A stretch of DNA of 64,000 nt from Lepus europaeus (GCF_033115175.1 NC_084830.1:42043409-42107408); one strand, 5' to 3'. Counted from the stretch's first letter, positions 50,391 through 61,974 are shown. Notes: generated by a model not told the origin, from the letters alone. A program made the numbers and translations.

Positions 50391-50713
50391 GGGGCCTGCG
50401 TTGTGGCGTGGCCATCAAACTGCTGTCTGCAACGCAGGCATCCCATGTGGGCGCCAGTTGGAGACCTGGCTGCTCTACTTCACATCCGGCTCCCTGCTAG
50501 TTTGCCTGGGAAAGCAGTGGAAGATGGTGCAAGTGCTTGGGCCCCTGTGCCCACGTGGGAGATTCGGAAGAAGCTCCTGACTCCCTCCACAGCTAGCTGT
50601 TGCAGCCATCTGGGGAGTGAGCCAGTGGATAGAAGGTGTCTTTGTTTCTCTCTTAATCTTTCTGTGTAACTCTAACTTTCAAGTAAATAAGTAAATCTTA
50701 AAAAAAAAAAAAT
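50391..50713 (+). mobile_element. CSINE close to the exon 2 donor
   Basis: Head aggggcctgcgttgtggcg, caagtaaataagtaaatc tail and A run. It starts only 143 bases after the splice donor, in the sense orientation. Confidence 0.9.
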
Positions 50714-53700
50714 GCAATAACGATCACTTTTTGAATCGATTTTACTAAAGACTAATAAGCTTTGATAATTTATTTTGTACTGATGGAAGACACAGACTGA
50801 TAGTAATACTGCCTTTTCACCCTGGTTGGCATTTTTGTGGTTCTAGAATATCTTATGTATATATGTAGGTAGAGGAATTTTTACATATCTTGTTTTATGT
50901 AAGAGATGACAGGGGACTCACTCTGGATTAGCCACTATGATGTTAATGTGATGAGTCACCCATCCACAAGCTGTTTGCTTCTGCCTCTTCCCAGTATTTA
51001 AGTATTACAAGTCAAGTTTGGACACTGACGCCAAGAAGAAAGGTTCTAGATAACTCAGACTTGATTTTGAGTGTTAATACTTCTCTAAAAGCTTAAAAAA
51101 TTTAAACAATGCTTTTTGGTTAATTTTAATGTCTTCCAGACAAGTTTGATAAATGAATAGATGATCCAACACATGAATACTTTTTTAACAAACTAGGAGT
51201 TTTAGAAATATTTAAAGTGTAAATGGCTACACTTATATCAGGCCCTAATATGGCAGGTGTATGTAGAAAATGGAACAGTATCTCTAATTCTCTGGACAGG
51301 TTACTGAATCTGTGACTTGTAGAAATTCCAGTACAGTACTTTCTGAGCCTTGTTCACAGAAGAAGTACTAGAGTGAGCAGTGCGGGATTATTTCTGATGT
51401 GGCCATAGGTTTATGGTTTTTGTTGAAATTGTGATGATAGGATTCCGTTACAGTAGTCTTTACTAATGGAATAGCGTCACTTCCTAAATTGAATATTTTC
51501 AAATGGTATTTTTTTTTCAGGTTGTCTTTTAAAAGAATGTGATATGTCACAGCATCTCATAAGGCATCTGTCTTGGGTGTATTTTTTTGGTTTGCTTATT
51601 TGAAATCTTTACAATGACAGCTGTCATTTATTTTAATATGAAAAAAGGAATGACCTCCTTACAAGTCTTACAGTTTGCTCACATAGGTAGTAAGAATGTC
51701 TGAAATTTGAAACTGCTATGTTTCTGTAATAGAAATGTGTTGGGTTTTTTCTTCCTGCTTCTCTTAGTAGCTAGTATCTTGCATGTGTCACTGAATTTTG
51801 TTCAGTCTGGTGGTTTTCTCCCACTTACAAACCTGGTAAAACCAGTCATTTTTATTTTGGTTTCAAAAAGAATGTTTCAAATTCTAATTTTCTTTAAGAC
51901 AAAAGTCACTCTTAGGAATGAAAGAGAATGTGATAACTTTACCTTCTGCTAACAAGCTTGTTTGCAAATTCCAGGTAGGTATCTGCATGCTTTGTACACA
52001 CAAAATAGAAAAGCGTTCTGCAGTGTGAGACGTTTCCCTAGGGAAAGACTGTACAGTTTTAACTTTGCCTCCCAGTATTGCATTGAGCCATGGTCAGGGC
52101 TGACTCATCTCTAGGTAACTTGTTACAGTTAGTAAGGCGGTGGGTACTGTCACTACCCATGCTCCTCTCCTCCTTTGGAGTAGCACTGGTTTCTCACACA
52201 GTCTACCTGACATGTCCACTTTAGCAGTTTAAATAAATGAAATTCCAATTTCCTTATCATACAGATTTTGGAGAATTCTCAACAAGCTTTGCTTCCCTCC
52301 TTGTCCTCTCAGGGCTCTCTTAGCGATATTTGTGTAGTTCAGGACATAGTAGATGCTCAAGTGTTTGTAAAATAAATGAGCAGGATTTCTGGGAAAGAGG
52401 ATAATACACCTAGGTTAGCAGCGTTGCTGATTTTTCAAGGCTTTTTTTTGTGTTTTAATTCGCAAAATTTTAGTATTTATAGAGACCTTGGTTTTTTTAA
52501 AGGTTTCATTTAAAAATGTTCCAACCACTTCTTACTAGGCAGAGTGTCTCCCTCTCTATAGGTGACCTAGAGAGGAAGCAGTAAAAATGTGCGTCTAGCC
52601 TTTCGAACAGTTGGCAACAGTACTTGAGTGATCAGTGACTGTAATAGTGATTCAGTTAAACTGAGTTGTGTTTTATTGTGCTGTTCTACAGTTTTATTTG
52701 CCTGGAGTAGTTTAAAGGTGTGGCTGCCTGGCACTGATTTTTATCTCTAGCCCACAGAACTGCCATTGAGCAAGAGCAAGATAGGAAACCAGGCAGGTTT
52801 TGGGTCCTCTCTAGTCTAAATATGTTAACTTATACCTCGGCTATTTTCTTGCATTCAGCTTAGAATCCTAGATAATAAACTTGTCCTAGTTTTAGTTGTT
52901 CATGTATATCGTCATAATTCATTAGATGATAGAATATTCAAGCAATTATGGCCTAGAATAGTAATAACAGCCAGAATAATGGCATAGTTTTGGAGACAAA
53001 TGGCAGATTCTTGTAAACATGTAATTGCTGGTAGCAGTTGAAGGGCATTCCTGAGAGTGGCTGAAAAGCCTACTGGACTCACACATTTAGTCCATGTTGT
53101 GCACGTCACCAGTGAAGAACCAGTGTGTCCTCTTAGTTAAGTGTAACATGGCTGATCCAGCAAAGTAAGGTTTGTTCCATTCCAGATCATTCTGTCAGAA
53201 CATGGGAGTGGGGCAGGAAGCATTGCTGCATTTAAGAGGCTTTTTCAGTGCTTTTCTAAGAGATAAAATTAGGAGAGACGGGTACCAGTCAGATCATGTA
53301 GAGGTTCTGCCGTAATGCTATCAGCTAAGTAGAATGGTGACATCTAAAGATTACAGAAAACAAGAAAAGGAACCGACATCAAACTTTGCCTCTTGGTAAG
53401 ATGCATGCAAAAATAGTTTTCATTAAAAAATAAGAGCTTTTTATGATTTGGTAGTTTTGAAGATTTGATCTGATAATCTGGTGGTGTTCTTTAGATTGAT
53501 TTTTCTCCTTTTTATTAATATCAGATTCCTGGGATCCCTATTGTGATTTTTTTCCTGGTTCCCATATGTCGCTTTACTATGGCAGCTCTATGTTTAGCGT
53601 ACACAGTGGCTAAGTTTTTAGGGTACCAAGCATTGCCATCAATTTCAGTATGCTCAGTGCCAGAGTTATCTTTGTTTTGAAATTGCCTATTTTAATTTTT

Positions 53701-53870
53701 TTCCCGATTACGAACTTTGCTGTGTGGCTGAGGTCAGTAGTTACCCTTTTACAGATTCATGCTGATGTTCCTTTTATGATATGCTCCCCATGGGTAGTCT
53801 TCAGAATTACACTTGTGCCTTGCCAAATAAGAAAGTGATGTTGCAAGGATAAAAGTTAATCTAATTTTAA
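50714..53870. other. intronic DNA without recognised repeats
   Basis: Over 3 kb SINE-free. Only a weak L2-like tail (acatagtagatgctcaagtg, about 52,345) is seen. No exon-like frame. Confidence 0.5.
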
Positions 53871-53880
53871 TGGACAAAAT

Positions 53881-54217
53881 CTTTTTAAAAAAAAAAAGAT
53901 TTATTTATTTGAAAGTCAGAGTTACACAGAGAGAAAAGGAGAGGCAGAGAGAGAGAGAGAGAGGTCTTCCATCTGTTGGTTCACTCCCTAGATGGCCGCA
54001 ACGGCTGGAGCTGTGCTGATCAGGAGCCTGGAGCTTCTTCTGGGTCTCCCATGCTGGTGCAGGGGTCCAAGGACTTGGGCCATCTTCTACTGATTCCCCA
54101 GGCCATAGCAGAGAACTGGATTGGAAGTGGAGCAGCTGGGATTCAAACCCGCACCCATACGGCATGCCGGCACTGCAGGTGGTGGCTTTATCTGCCACGC
54201 CACAGCACGGGCCCCAG
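53881..54217 (-). mobile_element. CSINE with TSD
   Basis: Tail complement aaagatttatttatttgaa, head complement cacagcacgggccccag. Duplication tggacaaaat at 53871-53880 and 54218-54227. Confidence 0.94.
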
Positions 54218-54299
54218 TGGACAAAATTTTACATCATTTTACTGCTGGTGGTAGTCTTTCATTTGCCCTTGCTACTTATATTCTTTCCCCCTGTTTAAA

Positions 54300-54570
54300 T
54301 TTTTTTTTTTTTTTTAAGGTAGTTGAAGAGAGAGAGAGGTCTTCCATCCTCTGGCTTACTCCCCAAATGGCTGCAATGGCCAGAGCTGCACCGATTTGAA
54401 GCCAGAAGCCAGTAGTTTCTTTCAGGTCTCCCACGTGTGTAGGCACCCAAGGACTTGGGTCATCCTCTGCTGCTTTCCCAGGCACCTTAGTAGGGAGCCG
54501 GATCAGAATTGGAGCAGCTGGGACTCAAACTGGCACCCATATGGGATGTCGGTGCCACAGTGCGGCCCCA
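54300..54570 (-). mobile_element. CSINE, shortened
   Basis: T run, gaggtcttccatcctctgg, gggatgtcggtgccacag, gcggcccc. The tail (left) side is abbreviated. Confidence 0.87.
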
Positions 54571-54664
54571 AAACGCATGAAATTTTAACGAGAAGATGGA
54601 AAAGGTTATAACAGGAATCTTAGCTTGGCATCATTTTAACATCTTAGCCTTAAATCAGCCAGTT

Positions 54665-54667
<3 letters not shown>

Positions 54668-54726
<59 letters not shown>
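54668..54726. repeat. (TA)22 followed by T15
   Basis: An uninterrupted 45-base TA tract passes into fifteen T. Likely highly length-variable and prone to unwinding or sequencing slippage. Confidence 0.96.
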
Positions 54727-54825
54727 CACATTTTGTAAGCAAAGTTAAAGGCCTTGATTTCATATTAAGCATTAGGAGCAACTTTTGGAGGTTACCCTTG
54801 AGATTGGTGGCACAGAAATGAAGGT

Positions 54826-55113
54826 GTGGTTTATTTGAGAGAGACAAAGGTCTTTCATCTACTGATTCACTCCTCAAATGGCAATAGTGGCCTCAGCTGA
54901 GCTGATGCAAGGCCAGGAGCTAGGAGCTTCTTCCAGGTCTCCCATGTGGGTTCAGGGGCCCAAGGACCTGGGCCATCTTCTGTTGCTTTCCCAGGTGCGT
55001 TAACAAGGAGCTGCATTGAAAGTGGAGCAGCTAGGACGTGATCTGGCGCCCATATGGGATGCCAGCATTGCAGGCCAGGGCTTTCACCCGCTTTGCCACA
55101 GTGCCTGCCCCCT
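54826..55113 (-). mobile_element. CSINE, diverged
   Basis: gtttatttgagagagacaaa, ctactgattcactcctcaa, head complement gccacagtgcctgccccc. Poly-A end lost. Confidence 0.86.
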
Positions 55114-55269
55114 TTCCCACTTTATGTTGTGAACATTTCTTACTCTAATCTTTCTAAAATCATTGCTTTTATCCTGTCCATTTGCTAGATCCTTACCCAG
55201 ATCTTCTAGATGAAACCTATTCCTGATGTGTACCGTTACATCTTCCCAGCTTTTTGGCCTGGGGTTTCT

Positions 55270-55595
55270 TTTTTCTTTAAAGATTTATTTTTTTATTTGA
55301 AAGTCAGTGTTACACAGAGAGAGAAGGAGAAGAAGAGAGAGAGAAAGGTCTTCCATCTGTGGGTCACTCTCCAGTTGGCCACAATGGCCAGAGCTGAGCT
55401 ATCTGAAGCCAGGAGCTTCTGGGTCTCCCTCATGGATACAAGGGCCCAAGAAATTAGGCCATCTTCTACTGTTTTTCCCATGCCATAGCACAGAGATGGA
55501 TCGGAAGTGGAGCAGCTGGGACTTGAACTGGCACCCATATGGGATGCCTGCACTGCAGGCGGTGGCTTTACCCGCTATGCCACAGTGCTGGGCCC
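55270..55595 (-). mobile_element. CSINE with TSD
   Basis: Tail complement tttaaagatttattttttt, head complement gccacagtgctgggccc. Duplication ctggggtttct at 55259-55269 versus ctgggggtttct at 55596-55607. Confidence 0.93.
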
Positions 55596-55607
55596 CTGGG
55601 GGTTTCT

Positions 55608-57454
55608 GTTTCATTATTCTCATTTGGAATTTATTTAATACTGAATTCTAAGTCATTTTCAACATTAGACAAGTAACTGCATTCCTTTATTCTCCTTGAA
55701 AGTGGGACGATTGGTATTTGTGGTATTTAACTATAAAGTGTCCTGAAGGAATTTGATATACTTAGTATTTTTAGGTGGCATCAGTTTGAATTTGACATGA
55801 GAGGAACAGTCTGCTTGGCCACAGTAATTTAGTTACCATTTTACTGGGTGTATTTTCTATGCACTATAGTCTCTAGTCAGTAATTCCCTATATCCTATTG
55901 TACTTAATTATAGGGAGTGTCCACTATTTGTTATAATGGACTTTCATTTATTTGAGTTATTAAAGCAGGTAACCTTTTTGGGGTACAATACTCACACATT
56001 TCTTGACAACTAAGTGGGCAGAGGTCTCCCGGAGGGCAGTGACACTGGAGAAGCGTTCCATAAATCTTTATGCTAATTAAAAGACCTACCCATATCCTCC
56101 ACCCCAAAAAGATAGGTTGTGGGGCAGGAAGAGTTTAGTGAAGATCAGTCCAAACTTGTAAACTGGTTTGGGGATCTAACAGTTTTTAAAATTAGTTGTG
56201 CTACCAACCAACCCATGAGTTGAGTGTTTCTTATTAATTACAAATGCTTTACTAAGAAATATGTGCTTGGTAACTGGAAACCCATGAACTATTATTTCAT
56301 AATTTTTTTGCTGCTTAAAACAATGTTGCACAGAGTTTAGAATGACATACATGGACCACACTCACACTCAGAGACACTTGGTGAAGTTCCCACCCCTAAA
56401 TACTACTTAAAATGTGATCTTGCTGTGGCATTTACACGTGATGACAGTATCTCATAGGCAGGCTGTAGGACATACAGAAGAAGCAAGTTCCCAATTTAAC
56501 ATTTTGATGAGTAATCTAGTACTGTGTCTAGAAGATGTTTGGAAATGACATCCCGAGTGAGCATGCTGAGAGTAATGACTTTTTCTTCCATCTTTCCTAT
56601 TGGTTGTTCCATCTGATAGAGAGGAGACTTACCAGACTGTTTAATTGGGTCACAAGGATAAAATTTGAAAACTATTCCTGTGTCCTGTTTCTAAAAGTAA
56701 GGGAAGCTAAAGTGTGTACCACCTTAGTTGAGGTGGATAATAACGTTATGTAGAATTCTTGGTTGGATTTCAGACGCACTGGCTTTGGGAAAGTTGTATT
56801 AACATCTCTGTGACTGGTTCCCATGTCTTCAAAATGGGATTAATAGTATCTGCATGTAGGATGTTTTGAAAATTTGTTCAATTAACAATCTCCACAGTGT
56901 ATTAAATAGCAAGTGTTGTTGCTTACCTGTTTAGGAACTCTGTGACATCATCACTTTACTGTGGAATGATTTATAAGCTTTTGAAATTAAATTTAAGAGA
57001 ATTATAACAAACTGCAAAAGTCTTTGTATTTGTGTGTTTATGGACTCACCTGCAGTGTTATAAGCCCTCTGCTACAGTATTAAAAGGCCCTGCTTTTCAA
57101 TCTTGACAACCTAGTAAGGAAAGCAGACACAAATAATAAAACAGAATATCTGAGTGAGAGGGGGAGAAGTCCTGCAAATTGGATGGACACGGAAGAGCTG
57201 TGTTCAACCCTTTTTAAGAAGGGTATGATGAAAAGAATCCTACTAGGGAATTTACATACACAAGGACCCATGTACAAGTTTGAAAATACTCCACCAAGTG
57301 AGGTATTTTAACGAAACAAAAGTTTGATTAAAAACTTCAGCCTGGGCCAAGGTTGGTGCCAACTAGAAAAATGGACTCTGTGAGAGAGAGGAAGCAGGAA
57401 ACCCTCATGTGGGTCAGAATACTTATTCTTAGGGGTTATGTTTTGGATTTCTTT
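55608..57454. other. intronic DNA without recognised repeats
   Basis: Nothing identified. Frames here are short and unremarkable. Confidence 0.5.
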
Positions 57455-57649
57455 CTGTTTTTAATTTACTTGAGAGAGAGAGAGAGAGAGCTCCCATCTG
57501 CTGATTGACTCCCCAGTTGGCTAAAATGGCTGTGCTTGCAGAGTGGGACTCCAGGAGCTGGAAACTGAATCCATGGCTCCCACATGGGTAACAGAAACCC
57601 AACTACTTGAGGCATCACTGCTGTCTCAGTGTCCACATTTAAAGAATGC

Positions 57650-58408
57650 TGGAGGAACTAGTGCTGTAGCGAAGGGGGTGAAGCCACCGCCTGCAATGCC
57701 AGCATCCTGTATAGGCACCGATTATCTTGGCTGTTCCATATCCAATCCAGCTCCCTGCTAATGTTCATGGGAAAGCTGTGGGAGATGGCCCAAGTACCTG
57801 GGCTTCTTCCACCCATATGGGAAACCTGGATATGGAGTTCCAGTCTCCTGGCTTCAGCCTGACTCAGCCCTGGTCATTTTGAGTCTATGTGAGTAGTGAA
57901 TTAGCAAATGGAAGGTCTCTTGCTTTCTTGCTTTTATTTAATGAATACAAATTTCATAGGTTCAACTTTAGGAATATAGTGGTTTTATTAACTTTATATA
58001 CAGAAGACCAACTCTATACTAAGTAAAGATTTCCACAATTTGCACCCACACGAAGACAAAGTATAAAGTACTGTTTGGGAACAAGTTTTAGTTAATTCTC
58101 ATAGTACAACTCATTAAGGATAGAGATCCTACATGGGGATTAAGTGCACAGTGACTCCTGTTGTTGATTTAACAATTGACACTCTTACTTATGACGTCAG
58201 TGATCAGCTGAGGCTCTTGACATGAGCTGCCAAGCCTATGGAAGCCTTTTGAGTCCACAAACTCTGTCAGTGTTTAGACAGGGCCATAAGCAAAGTGGAA
58301 GTTCTCTCCTCTCTTCAAAGCAAAGTACATCAGAAGATCTCTTTCTTAATGTCTCTCCCTCTCTCTTTAACTCTGCCTCTTAAATAGATAAATCTTTTCT
58401 AAAAAAGT
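57650..58408 (+). mobile_element. CSINE, middle layer, split by L1
   Basis: The left part has a head-like ggaactagtgctgtagcg and a body to gcaaatggaaggtctct. The right part from about 58,333 carries atgtctctccctctctc, actctgcctcttaaatag and the tail. The split falls exactly in the CT-rich stretch. Confidence 0.82.
57931..58332 (-). mobile_element. rabbit L1 3' UTR, 5'-truncated insertion
   Basis: The + strand reads gaatacaaatttcataggt, gaccaactctatactaagta, tccacaatttgcacccaca, gtgcacagtgactcctgttg, the complement of the rabbit L1 3' UTR as I recall it. About 400 bp. Flanks aaggtctcttgctttctt and aagatctctttctt are the TSD with a small indel, showing target-primed insertion into the SINE. 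Confidence 0.85.
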
Positions 58409-58756
58409 AAAGTTAGTTGGAATCAGGACCAGGAATTGAACCCAAGAATTACTCTATGGGACACAGGTGACCTAGCCAGTGGTTTATCTGCTAGGCTAAA
58501 TGCCTGCCCCAGATTTGTTTTTAAATGTTTTAAAACATTGATTCTCTCCTAGGATTATTTTGCTGTCATAATGCGCCAAAGGCATGTAATTCTCTTTTTG
58601 TTCTTTTTAACCCACTTGATTTTTCAAAAGCATATCTGAGGACATCCCAGGCTCTCTAGTTGTGTTTGGATTTTGTTTCATTCTGGGCAACAACTAGGGA
58701 ACAACTACATTTAACAGAAATTACTCGTGGGATTTGAGGCTGACTTTTGATATATT

Positions 58757-59182
58757 TGTTTTCTGAAGCAGCCCAGTCCGTGGAGGCTTTGATTTGTACG
58801 CATGTTATATCCGTAGAAAAAGAACCCCAGGGTTTTCCCTCCTGTGCGGTTTTTGCCTTGCTTCTTGGGCCATGACACCAGCTGAGGTAGTCAGTACAAT
58901 GGCACCAGACTAGTGGAATTGGAGCAGAGTATTCTGCCGTTTTTCTCGATCAGTTCCATGCCAGCTCAGGCTGAGTGCTCCACTCTTGTGTAACCTGTGA
59001 GGTTCACAGTTTTCCTAGCTCTGTGATCATTAGTGATTCCAGATGTACCAGTGTAACCATACTTCATCATACAGTTACAAATCTGACGACTTTGGAGCAT
59101 GGCCTAATAAGAGCCTGGAATTTGCTCTTTCTGGCTTTGTTGATGAGGATCAGCCAGGGTGTACATGGTCAGCATTGTGACC
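58757..59182 (-). pseudogene. RPS15A: RPS15A processed pseudogene
   Basis: RPS15A encodes a 40S ribosomal subunit protein of 130 residues. On the minus strand, from right to left, the sequence follows its mRNA without introns. The blocks are: a start-like region at 59,175; tcttattaggccatgctcc (LIRPCS, 59,094-59,112); gaacctcacagg (NLTG, 58,994-59,005); ggcagaatactctgct (58,923-58,938); ttgtactgactacctcagc (VLTTSA, about 58,881-58,899); acaggaggg; and ttctttttctacgg, where the normal stop TAG has become TAC (58,813-58,815). A 3' UTR-like stretch follows to about 58,760 with a short A-rich remnant. The coding-equivalent region is about 363 bases against 393 expected, so several deletions break the frame. 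It is dead, antisense within YWHAZ intron 2, and old by its divergence. No clear TSD; a SINE abuts its 5' side. Confidence 0.88.
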
Positions 59183-59185
59183 ATG

Positions 59186-59483
59186 TGGTAAAAGTCAGAG
59201 TCACACAGAGAGGGAGAGAGAGGTCTTCCATCCTATGGTTCACTCCCCAGTTGGCCACAACAGCTGGAGCTGCACCGATCCAAAGCTAGGAACCAGGAGC
59301 TGCTTCTGGGTCTCCCATGTGGGTGCAGGGCCCCAAGGACTTGGGCCATCTTCGACTGCCTTCCCAGGCCACAGCAAAGAACTGGTTGGGAAGTGGAGCA
59401 GCCTGGCCTCAAACCGGCGTCCATATGGGATGCAGGCGCTTCAGGCCAGGGCATTAACCTGCTGTGCTACAGTGCCAGCCCCA
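59186..59483 (-). mobile_element. CSINE abutting the pseudogene
   Basis: Starts at aaagtcagagtcacacag without the usual inverted A tail, and ends gctacagtgccagcccc. The tail may have been lost in the junction with the pseudogene 5' end. Confidence 0.88.
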
Positions 59484-59629
59484 CAAAAAGAGTTTCTAAA
59501 ATTTTGCTTATTGTATTTGTTGGTAACAAGAAGTGGAATGGAGAAGACTAGCCATATTTTGTTGAAAAATGTATTCAGTTAATTGATGGGTTACAATCCT
59601 CATTCACCCTCAATCTATCCTTTGTTAAT

Positions 59630-59976
59630 TTTTTTTTTTTTAAGATTTGTTAGAAACTCAGAGTTACAAACAGAAAGGAAGAGACAAAGAGAGATCTCTC
59701 ATCTGCTGGTTCACTCCCCAAATAGTCACAGTGGCCAGAGCTGACCTGATCCAAAGCCAGGGAGCCAATCATATGGGTCTCCCACATGGGGGCAGGGGCC
59801 TAAGCATTTGGGCCGTCTCCCACTGCTTTCCCGGGTGCATTAGCAGGGAGCTGGATCGGATATGGAACAGCCAGGACTTGAGCAGGTTGCTGCATGGGAC
59901 TTGTTCCAGTGCTGCGATGCGGGCTGCTGGCATCGTCGATAGCACCGTGTCCCTCTGCACCGCAGTGCTGGCCCCA
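59630..59976 (-). mobile_element. CSINE, diverged
   Basis: T run, aagatttgttagaaactcag, head complement ccgcagtgctggcccc. Extra sequence near 59,880-59,945 is unusual for the family. Confidence 0.86.
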
Positions 59977-60063
59977 GAAATTAAACCGTATGTCCCTTCC
60001 TGCGTGTCACCTTTTTCTAGAGTATAGTTTAATTTACTCTGGTGGTCCAAAAACTGCATAGAA

Positions 60064-60401
60064 GCCGGCACCGTGGCTTAACAGGCTAATCCTCCGCCTT
60101 GTGGCGCCGGCACACCGGGTTCTAGTCCCAGTTGGGGCGCCGGATTCTATCCCGGTTGCCCTTCTTCCAGGCCGGCTCTCTGCTATGGCCCGGGAAGGCA
60201 GTGGAGGATGGCCCAAGTGCTTGGGCCCTGCACCCGCATGGGAGACCAGGAGAAGCACCTGGCTCCTGGCTTAGGATCAGCGAGATGCGCCGGCCGCAGC
60301 GGCCATTGGAGGGTGAACCAACGGCAAAAAGGAAGGCGTTTCTCTCTCTCTCTCTCTCTCACTATCCACTCTGCCTGAAAAAAAAAAAAAAAAAAAAAAA
60401 A
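60064..60401 (+). mobile_element. young CSINE with perfect 14-bp TSD
   Basis: gccggcaccgtggcttaac, ttggggcgccggattct, poly-A tail of over 25. Identical duplication aaaactgcatagaa at 60050-60063 and 60402-60415. Among the most recent insertions here. Confidence 0.96.
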
Positions 60402-60415
60402 AAAACTGCATAGAA

Positions 60416-60799
60416 AGGTAAGGAGTCTAAAAGTACAAGTCTGTAAGTACCTACTAAATTAGTTCTTTTCACCAGCTTTTGCTGTTAACATTTTTGGTGG
60501 AGCACTTTTCCAGTCTGTTGGATGGAAGCAACTCAAGAAGTTGTGATTCCAGAAGAATGGAAGGCACTCTAACCACAAGGGGGAGTAAGAGGCTGGCCTC
60601 CATTTGGTGGGCCCTTACTGCAGCAAACAAATGGCTTCTGTGCCTGCTTTCTTTTTAGACTTTTTCAGGAGAAGTAGGAATGATAAAAGGTTCAGTGTGT
60701 CTATAGAATGAAGTAGAGTACTTTGTGTGTTTTAAAACTAAATATTGGAATAAGTTTTTTTATAGAATCATTGAATTTTCAGGGTTGAGGAACATTGTG
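60416..60799. other. intronic DNA with a CTCF-like motif
   Basis: ccacaagggggag at 60573-60585 resembles the CTCF core ccaccagggggcg with two to three differences. Nothing else recognised. Confidence 0.3.
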
Positions 60800-60811
60800 C
60801 CTAGCCTTTTC

Positions 60812-61129
60812 CTTCTTTCTTTCTTTTTTAAGATTTTATTTATCTGAAAGAGTAACAGAGAGAGGTAGAGCAAGAGAGAGAGGTCTTCCATCCTCTGGTT
60901 TATTCCCCAGATTGCCGCAACGGCTGGAGCTGCGCCGATCTGAAGCCAGGAGCTTCTTCCAGGTCTCCCACGTGGGTGTGGGGGCCCAAGGACTAGGGCC
61001 ATCTTCTGCTGCTTTCACAGGCCACAGCAGAGAGCTGGATCGGAAGTGGAACAGCCGAGACTTGAACCAGCACCCATATGGGATGCCAGCACTTCAGGCC
61101 AGGGCTTTACTGCACCACAGCGCTGACCC
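60812..61129 (-). mobile_element. CSINE with 12-bp TSD
   Basis: CTTT-type tail, head complement caccacagcgctgacccc. Identical duplication cctagccttttc at 60800-60811 and 61130-61141. Confidence 0.95.
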
Positions 61130-61151
61130 CCTAGCCTTTTCATGTTTAAAT

Positions 61152-61397
61152 TGATATTTTTATTTCTTTGAAAGGCAGAGACAGACATAACTTTCACTGG
61201 TTTGCCCCCCAAATACCTGTGGTAGTTCATCTTGGTCTGCCAAGTGGGTGGCAGGGACCACAATCACTGGAGCCATCAGCTGCTCCCTCTTAGAGAGCTG
61301 GATCCAAAGTGGAGCAGCCGGGACTCAAACCGATGCCCATGTGGGATGCCGGCACTGCAGGCGGCAGCTTTACCTGCTAAGCCACAGCGCTGGCCAT
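61152..61397 (-). mobile_element. old CSINE
   Basis: tttatttctttgaaaggcag, aactttcactggtttgccc, head complement agccacagcgctggcc. It follows the previous copy in tandem. Confidence 0.85.
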
Positions 61398-61620
61398 GGA
61401 AATTAGACTCACTATTTTGACCAGTTGGTGAAATACTTAAGATGAGGAGTGAGAATTTTCTTCCACCCTTCCTGTTTGCAGGTGCATCACTATTTTTATC
61501 CCGTTTCTCTCCTAAATACGAAAGTAATAGCAGCCCAGTAAGGTCATTTGAAAGACACCTGAACACAAAAGGATGTGAGGATAAACAGCAAACTTCACCA
61601 GTAATCCTATACAAAAGACC

Positions 61621-61805
61621 TTCAGAAAGTTCTTGGAAAATTCATTACTAAAAAACTGTACATGGTTTCCAATTTTTTCCCACCAAAATAAACATTCAAT
61701 TTTCCACTAAGTTTTTGAAGTACTTTCACATATCCTTCACCTGATTCTCCAAATGTTAACATAGCCACAGTATAATAGTCTATATCAGCAAACATTTTGC
61801 CTGTT
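61621..61805 (+). repeat. unnamed dispersed repeat, copy 2 of 3
   Basis: catggtttccaattttttcc, caccaaaataaacattcaat and gtttttgaagtac match the other copies. The following cttcacctgattctccaaat and gttaacatagcc resemble an L1M 3' end, which may be the parent family. Confidence 0.55.
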
Positions 61806-61807
61806 TC

Positions 61808-61962
61808 TAGATTTATTTATTTGAAAGGCAGAGTGACAGAACAAGATCTTCCATCCACTGGTTCACTCTGCACTCCTAGCCTCAATAGCTAGGGCTGGAC
61901 CAAGCTGCAGCCAAGAGTCAAGAACTCCAACTGGTTAGCCTACTGTGCCACAACGCCTACCC
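61808..61962 (-). mobile_element. CSINE with large internal deletion
   Basis: tagatttatttatttgaaag and atcttccatccactggttc at one end, cctactgtgccacaacgcc at the other, about half the usual length. Confidence 0.85.
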
Positions 61963-61974
61963 CATTATTTTAAT

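Larger units (their letters stand above)
57455..58512 (-). mobile_element. old CSINE, outer layer of a triple nest
   Basis: The left part (57,455-57,649) has a GA tract, tcccatctgctgattgac and ctgctgtctcagtgtcc. The right part (about 58,409-58,512) has ggaccaggaattgaaccc and ends tctgctaggctaaatgcctgcccc. Excising 57,650-58,408 gives a continuous inverted SINE. Confidence 0.78.
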
